DNA of 18,430 nt. It comes from DATNPH01 sp036703315. GTDB lineage: Bacteria > Cyanobacteriota > Cyanobacteriia > Cyanobacteriales > Coleofasciculaceae. The DNA lies in the NCBI GenBank assembly GCA_036703315.1, contig DATNPH010000058.1:1-18430 (forward strand), read 5' to 3'. The number at the start of each line of letters is the position of its first letter. Position 1 is the first letter of the stretch. Below, in pieces: positions 14,695 through 18,430 of this stretch. The notes under the pieces were generated by a model that worked only from the letters and a program-made list of their open reading frames with translations, was not told the DNA's origin and made no database searches. Both the position numbers and the translations under genes were made by a program.

Positions 14695-15546
14695 TTATCG
14701 CTTCTGATTTGCCCACTTACAGGAAACCCGTAGGAGGTATTGGAATAGCAAGTCAAATGCCAGCCCGATCACCCCGATGACAATCAGCCCCACAAAAATT
14801 TCATCGGTTTTAAGGAATCGACCTGCTACACTAATCCGACGACCTAAGCCTTCCGTTGCCGCAATCAGTTCTGAGACAATCACGAGTTGCCATGCAGCGG
14901 CTAAGTTAATTCGGCAGGCATCAATAATTCCAGGTAAGACGTGCGGGAAAATCACCTGAGTCAGAGTTTCCCAACGATTCCCTCCCAACATGTAGGTGGA
15001 TTCAATCAGGTCTTTAGGAACGAACTTCACGGTATCCATGACCATCAACGAGTTGAAGAAAAAGACTCCGATGAAGATGAGGGTAATTTTGGGTCCTTCT
15101 CCGATGCCCATGTATAGAATGAGCAGTGGAATGAAGGCAGGCGCAGGCATGTAACGCATTAAGCCGAACAGCGGTTCTAGCAAGGCGCGAATACTTGGAA
15201 AACTACCCATTAGCACGCCAACTGGAATCGAAAGGGCTGCTGCTAACAAGAAGCCAACACCAACTCGCCACAGACTCGCTACCGTGTCTTTTAGAAGTTC
15301 GCGGGTACTCCAAAGCCGTCCAAAGGCTTCAAGAACCTGAGCCGGTGAGGGCAAGAACTTGGGGTCTACATGTCCAAGCGTCGTTACTAACCACCACAGC
15401 AGCAGAGGGAATCCAATTGAGGTGATGATTAATGCTGTATTGAGCGGTTTGGGAATGTCTTCAGCGAGTCGCCAGAAAACGGTAGGATGTAACGTTTTAG
15501 GCTTGATGAACTCTTGAATTGATTTATGGCTACTGCTTTGGCTCAT
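14695..15546 (-). CDS. ABC transporter permease of the guanidine-locus transporter
   Basis: 283 residues with about six membrane helices (first at 36-57), of the BPD_transp_1 / SsuC-TauC type. The cytoplasmic EAA loop that docks to the ATPase is seen at about 182-206 (ESTYMLGGNRWETLTQVIFPHVLPG). PSPAQVLEAFGRL after the first helix and the final LLFQYLLRVSCKW are typical of the family. It lies 81 bp after the substrate-binding protein gene and corresponds by order to Synechocystis sll1081. Substrate assignment (guanidine) comes from the flanking gdmH-hypA-hypB genes, not from the permease itself. Confidence 0.94.
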   Translation of the reverse strand: MSQSSSHKSIQEFIKPKTLHPTVFWRLAEDIPKPLNTALIITSIGFPLLLWWLVTTLGHVDPKFLPSPAQVLEAFGRLWSTRELLKDTVASLWRVGVGFLLAAALSIPVGVLMGSFPSIRALLEPLFGLMRYMPAPAFIPLLILYMGIGEGPKITLIFIGVFFFNSLMVMDTVKFVPKDLIESTYMLGGNRWETLTQVIFPHVLPGIIDACRINLAAAWQLVIVSELIAATEGLGRRISVAGRFLKTDEIFVGLIVIGVIGLAFDLLFQYLLRVSCKWANQKR

Positions 15547-15627
15547 GGTTCTCAGAAGAGTCGCTGGTATTTCGTAATAGGGAACTTGAAGGAAGTAAAA
15601 CGTATCTTCTTTTGCCTTTTACCTTCC

Positions 15628-16677
15628 CTAAGACTTCTTGGATTTCTCGGCGTAGGCTTTAACGAAGCGATCGTCAAATAACTTGCTAAAGTCGGGTTGT
15701 GTCTTAGCTAGACCCGCTTCTGTGAGGAATTTAGTCATCTCTTGAGCCGCAAACGGCAAAGAGTTCATGTCATTACCCGGTTGAAAGGCTTTTAAGTTTT
15801 CCTCTACTGTGAAAATCCGAGTGCCATTGGCGTATTGTTTGTATTCCTCAGCTTTGACTCCTGCCCGTTTCGCCATGATGTCGTATGACTTGTTCTGATT
15901 TGCCTTCATGTAATCCAAGGTGGCAAACCAGGAGTTAACCATGCCTTGCACCTTATCGGGATGTGCGTCTACAAACTTACGTGAGAATACTAAGTGGTCA
16001 GAAATTGCTCCCGGAAAATCCTTAGAACTAAAGAGTTCCTTACTGCCCGATCGCTTCAACGCCTGAGTGGTGAATGGAGCAAACACTGCCACTGCATCAA
16101 CTTGCCCTCCCACAAAGGCGGATGCCGCTTTGCCTGTTTCTAGGGGCACAAACTTAATATCCTGCGCCGATAAGCCTGCTTTCTTGAGTCCCTGTAGCAA
16201 CAGAAAGTGATCGACTGTGCCTTCCTCGGCGGCTACTTTTTTCCCTTTGAGATCGGCAACAGAGTTGATGCCATCCCGGACAATCACCTTGTCATTGCCA
16301 GTCGAGTTGTCGTTAACTAGGACAATAACTTGGTCTGCGCCACCCGATACGGAACTAACTGTATCCCCAAGAGTTTGGCTATTGGCGTCTATTTGTCCGG
16401 CGGTTAGGGTACTGATAGATTCCAAATAGCCATCAAACCACTTCAGAGCAACTGGAACATTATTTGCCTTGAAGATTCCTTGCTCTTCGGCAACCTGCCA
16501 GGGAAACCAACCCGGCCACGCACTGAATCCTAAACGAACTGCACCCGCCGCCACTGAAGAGGTTTCCTGCATTTCAGTCGTGGTTTTGATGTAGACAGCT
16601 GGATTAGTGCAACTTACCGCGAACGTTAATGTGACCAGGAAAAGAATGATGTAGGACAGGGGCGAGCGCATTTTCAT
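15628..16677 (-). CDS. ABC transporter substrate-binding lipoprotein, presumed guanidine binding
   Basis: 349 residues, NMT1/SsuA-like periplasmic binding protein. The N terminus is a lipoprotein signal: MKMRSPLSY, a hydrophobic core, then FAVSC with the lipidated C23. After a linker the mature fold begins VRLGFSAWPGWFPWQVAEEQGIF; GYLESISTLTAGQIDANSQTL, VADLKGKKVAAEEGTVDHFLLL and VGGQVDAVAVFAPFT follow, typical of the two-lobe fold. Two aromatic residues in WPGWFPW could cage a small cation, but that is a guess. It is first of the transporter genes and has a 266-bp upstream gap with a perfect NtcA-type site, so it probably has its own promoter. It corresponds to Synechocystis sll1080. Confidence 0.94.
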   Translation of the reverse strand: MKMRSPLSYIILFLVTLTFAVSCTNPAVYIKTTTEMQETSSVAAGAVRLGFSAWPGWFPWQVAEEQGIFKANNVPVALKWFDGYLESISTLTAGQIDANSQTLGDTVSSVSGGADQVIVLVNDNSTGNDKVIVRDGINSVADLKGKKVAAEEGTVDHFLLLQGLKKAGLSAQDIKFVPLETGKAASAFVGGQVDAVAVFAPFTTQALKRSGSKELFSSKDFPGAISDHLVFSRKFVDAHPDKVQGMVNSWFATLDYMKANQNKSYDIMAKRAGVKAEEYKQYANGTRIFTVEENLKAFQPGNDMNSLPFAAQEMTKFLTEAGLAKTQPDFSKLFDDRFVKAYAEKSKKS

Positions 16678-16750
16678 GGCACATTTTTCGTAATCGATGA
16701 TTAAACAGGAACGATTCGCAGCGATGACTTTTGTAGATGCCTTGAATACA

Positions 16751-16793
16751 GGTGTAGTGGATAGAGCGATCGCTAATCGGTAACGCTTGTTAC
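16751..16793 (-). promoter_or_regulatory. NtcA-type nitrogen-control site and promoter for the transporter genes
   Basis: GTAACGCTTGTTAC at 16780-16793 fits GTA-N8-TAC exactly and is a 5-4-5 palindrome. On the minus strand, 23 bp separate it from TACACC (16751-16756), a weak fit to the TAN3T -10 element of NtcA-activated promoters, where 20-24 bp is usual. A start near 16745 leaves a leader of about 70 nt. Confidence 0.6.
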
Positions 16794-16943
16794 AGGAACT
16801 TTACATTCTGTCTAAGGTTAGGTTTAAGGTGAAGCTCATCAAATTCGAGCCGTTGAGCTGCACTTTCTCTCGTAATCAAGGCTTTTGGTGAATAGCTGGG
16901 TGAGCTTTCCTGCCCACCCACCTTAGTAGGTTTGTTGTAATTC

Positions 16944-17651
16944 TTAATGGATAGTGGATAGGTGTTGTTCGGGAATAGAGGAGCGATCGCTCTGAGAACG
17001 CAGCCATTCAAACCAAGTTTCTAATCCCTCTCCTGTCTTGGCAGAAATTGGAATAATCAAGCAATCCGGGTTCATTTGTCGGACATTGGCGACAATCCGA
17101 TTCACGTCAACATCCAGATGAGGTGCTAAATCCATCTTGGTAATTAACAAACAGTCCGCTTCTTGAAACATCACAGGATATTTCAGGGGCTTATCTTCTC
17201 CCTCTGTGACGCTCAATAGAGCGACTTTAGCGTGTTCGCCGACTTCAAACTCAGCAGGACAAACGAGATTACCGACATTTTCCACCAATACCAGATCGTA
17301 TTCTGAAGGGTTGTATTCATGGGCTAATCGGTGAATCCCACCGGCGACCATTTTGGAATCCAAATGGCAGGAACGACCCGTATTAATGGCAATCACTGGT
17401 ACATTGTATTGGCGTAGGCGATCGGCATCCAGTTCAGTCGTCATGTCGCCTTCAATAACGGCAATTTTTAACTCCTCACTTAAAGCTGCCAATGTACGTT
17501 CCAGCAGTACCGTTTTACCTGCACCAGGACTGCTCATGATATTCAAACAGGTGATGCCCCATTCATCAAAATGAGCGCGATTATGATCAGCTCCCTCTTG
17601 ATTAGCGTGTAGTAAATTAATGCCTAAGGCGGCGTCAAATGTTTGATGCAT
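16944..17651 (-). CDS. hypB: HypB-like nickel chaperone GTPase (GhaB/HypB2 type)
   Basis: 235-residue SIMIBI-class GTPase. P-loop SSPGAGKT (40-47), GD at 68-69, base-specific TKMD (171-174) and SAK (203-205) are intact. The G-domain metal site of HypB is present: C95-H96 in RSCHLD and C131 in LVCPAEF. The N-terminal Cys motif and His-rich tract of some hydrogenase HypB proteins are lacking. I use ATG 17651 (MHQTFDAALGINLL), the normal start; a 15-codon longer frame reaches further into hypA. The gene overlaps hypA by 17 bp, implying translational coupling. Next to a guanidine hydrolase it should load nickel onto that enzyme, as shown for GhaA/GhaB, rather than serve a hydrogenase; no hydrogenase gene is in view. 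Confidence 0.95.
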   Translation of the reverse strand: MHQTFDAALGINLLHANQEGADHNRAHFDEWGITCLNIMSSPGAGKTVLLERTLAALSEELKIAVIEGDMTTELDADRLRQYNVPVIAINTGRSCHLDSKMVAGGIHRLAHEYNPSEYDLVLVENVGNLVCPAEFEVGEHAKVALLSVTEGEDKPLKYPVMFQEADCLLITKMDLAPHLDVDVNRIVANVRQMNPDCLIIPISAKTGEGLETWFEWLRSQSDRSSIPEQHLSTIH

Positions 17652-18021
17652 AAGTCTCTGAAGTAGTAGTGTCCGAACAGTATTCAACTCGGTCAATTTT
17701 TAGTTCCCGTCCTGAGCGAATATCATCCATCGGAGAATGACATTGAGGGCAGGCATATTGAATGCCAATTTCAGGATGATAGTCCTGTTGGCAACGATGA
17801 CAAAATGCAATTAAGGGCGTTTCCTGAATTTCGAGTTTTGCCCCTTCTAAAAAGGTGTTACGACATTGCACCTCAAAGGCAAATTGCAAACTCACAGGTT
17901 CAACACAAGTGAACTTACCGACAATCAGGTGAACACAGGAGATTTTAGGGCGTTCGGGCTGCGCTTCCCACCAATCCTTAACTGTCAGTATTAACGCCTT
18001 GGTCATGTCAGTTTCATGCAT
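17635..18021 (-). CDS. hypA: HypA-like nickel chaperone (GhaA/HypA2 type)
   Basis: 128 residues. It begins MHETDMTKAL, with the conserved M-H-E nickel site (H2 binds Ni2+ in HypA), and has a structural zinc site C74-x2-C77 and C91-x2-C94 (FCHRCQQDY, YACPQCHSP). Its job is to pass nickel with HypB to a target enzyme. The start lies three bases after the gdmH stop codon and the end overlaps hypB, so gdmH-hypA-hypB is a tight operon. The order is the same as Synechocystis sll1077-1078-1079. The ATG six residues in would delete the nickel-binding N terminus, so the first is chosen. Confidence 0.95.
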   Translation of the reverse strand: MHETDMTKALILTVKDWWEAQPERPKISCVHLIVGKFTCVEPVSLQFAFEVQCRNTFLEGAKLEIQETPLIAFCHRCQQDYHPEIGIQYACPQCHSPMDDIRSGRELKIDRVEYCSDTTTSETYASNI

Positions 18022-18024
18022 GGC

Positions 18025-18430
18025 TTACTTCCACTCATTAACCAATTCCGGCTGGGCTTCCGGGTGAATGTAAGCGGGTTTTTCTTTGCGTGGTAACTGA
18101 CCCGACACAACTAAATGACCCATCGTGTCGCAAATTACGCGAGCTGCTAGTAGAGCCGTCATGTCGCTCACGTCGTAGGGAGGAGAAACCTCGACCACTT
18201 CCAGTCCACAGATAGGAGCGCGTTGGACAATTTTGCCTAGCATATATAGCGCTTCGCGGGGTAGTAGTCCGCCTGGTTCTGGCCAACCTGTTCCAGGGAC
18301 AAAACCTGCATCAATGCAATCAATATCAAAACTGATATAAACGCAGTCTGTACCGTCTAATGCTCTTGAGAGAGCGAACTCTACGGCGGCATCCAACCCC
18401 ATTTCTGTAATGTCTGTAACTGTCAGAACA
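18025..18430 (-). CDS. gdmH: Ni2+-dependent guanidine hydrolase (ureohydrolase family), 5' end outside window
   Basis: C-terminal 134 residues of an arginase/agmatinase-superfamily enzyme; the frame continues through the window edge (VLTVTDITEMGLDAA), so the ATG at 18402 is internal. The metal-binding SFDIDCIDAGFVPGTGWPEPGG region (shown only as a pattern) carries D-x-D-x2-D, and EVSPPYD follows. GWPEPGG in place of the more common GTPEPGG, together with adjacent hypA and hypB and an ABC transporter, matches guanidine hydrolase GdmH of Synechocystis (Sll1077), which splits guanidine to urea and ammonia. Older annotations call such genes agmatinase (speB). A guanidine-I riboswitch is expected upstream of the start, outside the window. 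Confidence 0.9.
   Translation of the reverse strand, partial: VLTVTDITEMGLDAAVEFALSRALDGTDCVYISFDIDCIDAGFVPGTGWPEPGGLLPREALYMLGKIVQRAPICGLEVVEVSPPYDVSDMTALLAARVICDTMGHLVVSGQLPRKEKPAYIHPEAQPELVNEWK

Noticed and set aside
16678..16943. Possible guanidine-I (ykkC) riboswitch before the substrate-binding protein gene
   Set aside because: Neither strand shows the conserved GGTCCGAGAG-type core or the paired flanking elements. Only a small G-U containing hairpin at 16898-16921 is visible. The riboswitch is more likely upstream of gdmH, beyond the window.
16944..18021. Hydrogenase maturation operon
   Set aside because: hypA and hypB stand alone beside a guanidine-hydrolase-like gene; hypC-F and hydrogenase subunits are absent. 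A nickel chaperone role for GdmH explains them better.

Overview
This window comes from a cyanobacterial chromosome. Eight copies of the HIP1 octamer GCGATCGC (2485, 3925, 6868, 9447, 10498, 14136, 16766, 16983) occur in 18.4 kb, where well under one is expected by chance. The gene content also fits: a RexT/TrxA2-type pair, a small cyanobacterial conserved protein, a heptamer tandem repeat, and a guanidine-hydrolase operon like Synechocystis sll1077-sll1082. I cannot name the species. No tRNA, rRNA, CRISPR array or intact insertion sequence was seen.

Layout. 1-1846 (+): C-terminal part of an RND multidrug pump, followed by a terminator hairpin. 1847-2780: mostly non-coding, with a large hairpin, a 75-aa conserved small protein (-) and a 507-bp gap. 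2781-4814 (-): orphan PAS-PAS-PAS histidine kinase. 5020-5739 (+): a TenA/heme-oxygenase-fold (HDO-like) putative diiron protein with its own promoter, convergent with a YjbQ-family gene (5746-6183, -). 6313-7077 (-): ubiquitin-like/Mut7-C RNase/zinc-ribbon protein. 7188-7871 (-): secreted protein of unknown function with a striking inverted repeat around its promoter. 8115-9497 (-): MATE efflux transporter carrying an in-frame palindromic repeat in its central loop.

9744-12888 is a redox-stress block. An Old Yellow Enzyme (-) lies downstream of thioredoxin trxA2 (-). Divergent from trxA2 is rexT, an ArsR-family regulator (+), followed by a class I glutamine amidotransferase (+). The trxA2-rexT intergenic region holds three copies of one 14-bp motif, placed around both promoters as expected for a repressor.

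12900-18430 (-) is a guanidine-use locus. In transcription order it reads: Ni-dependent guanidine hydrolase (gdmH, 5' end outside the window), HypA-like and HypB-like nickel chaperones, a 292-bp gap with a perfect NtcA-type site, a lipoprotein substrate-binding protein, a permease, an ATPase, and then an uncharacterised DUF3891 protein with an HD-like residue pattern. The probable logic is that the ABC transporter imports guanidine, the chaperones load nickel onto GdmH, and GdmH releases urea and ammonia. The NtcA-type site suggests that nitrogen status controls the transporter half separately.
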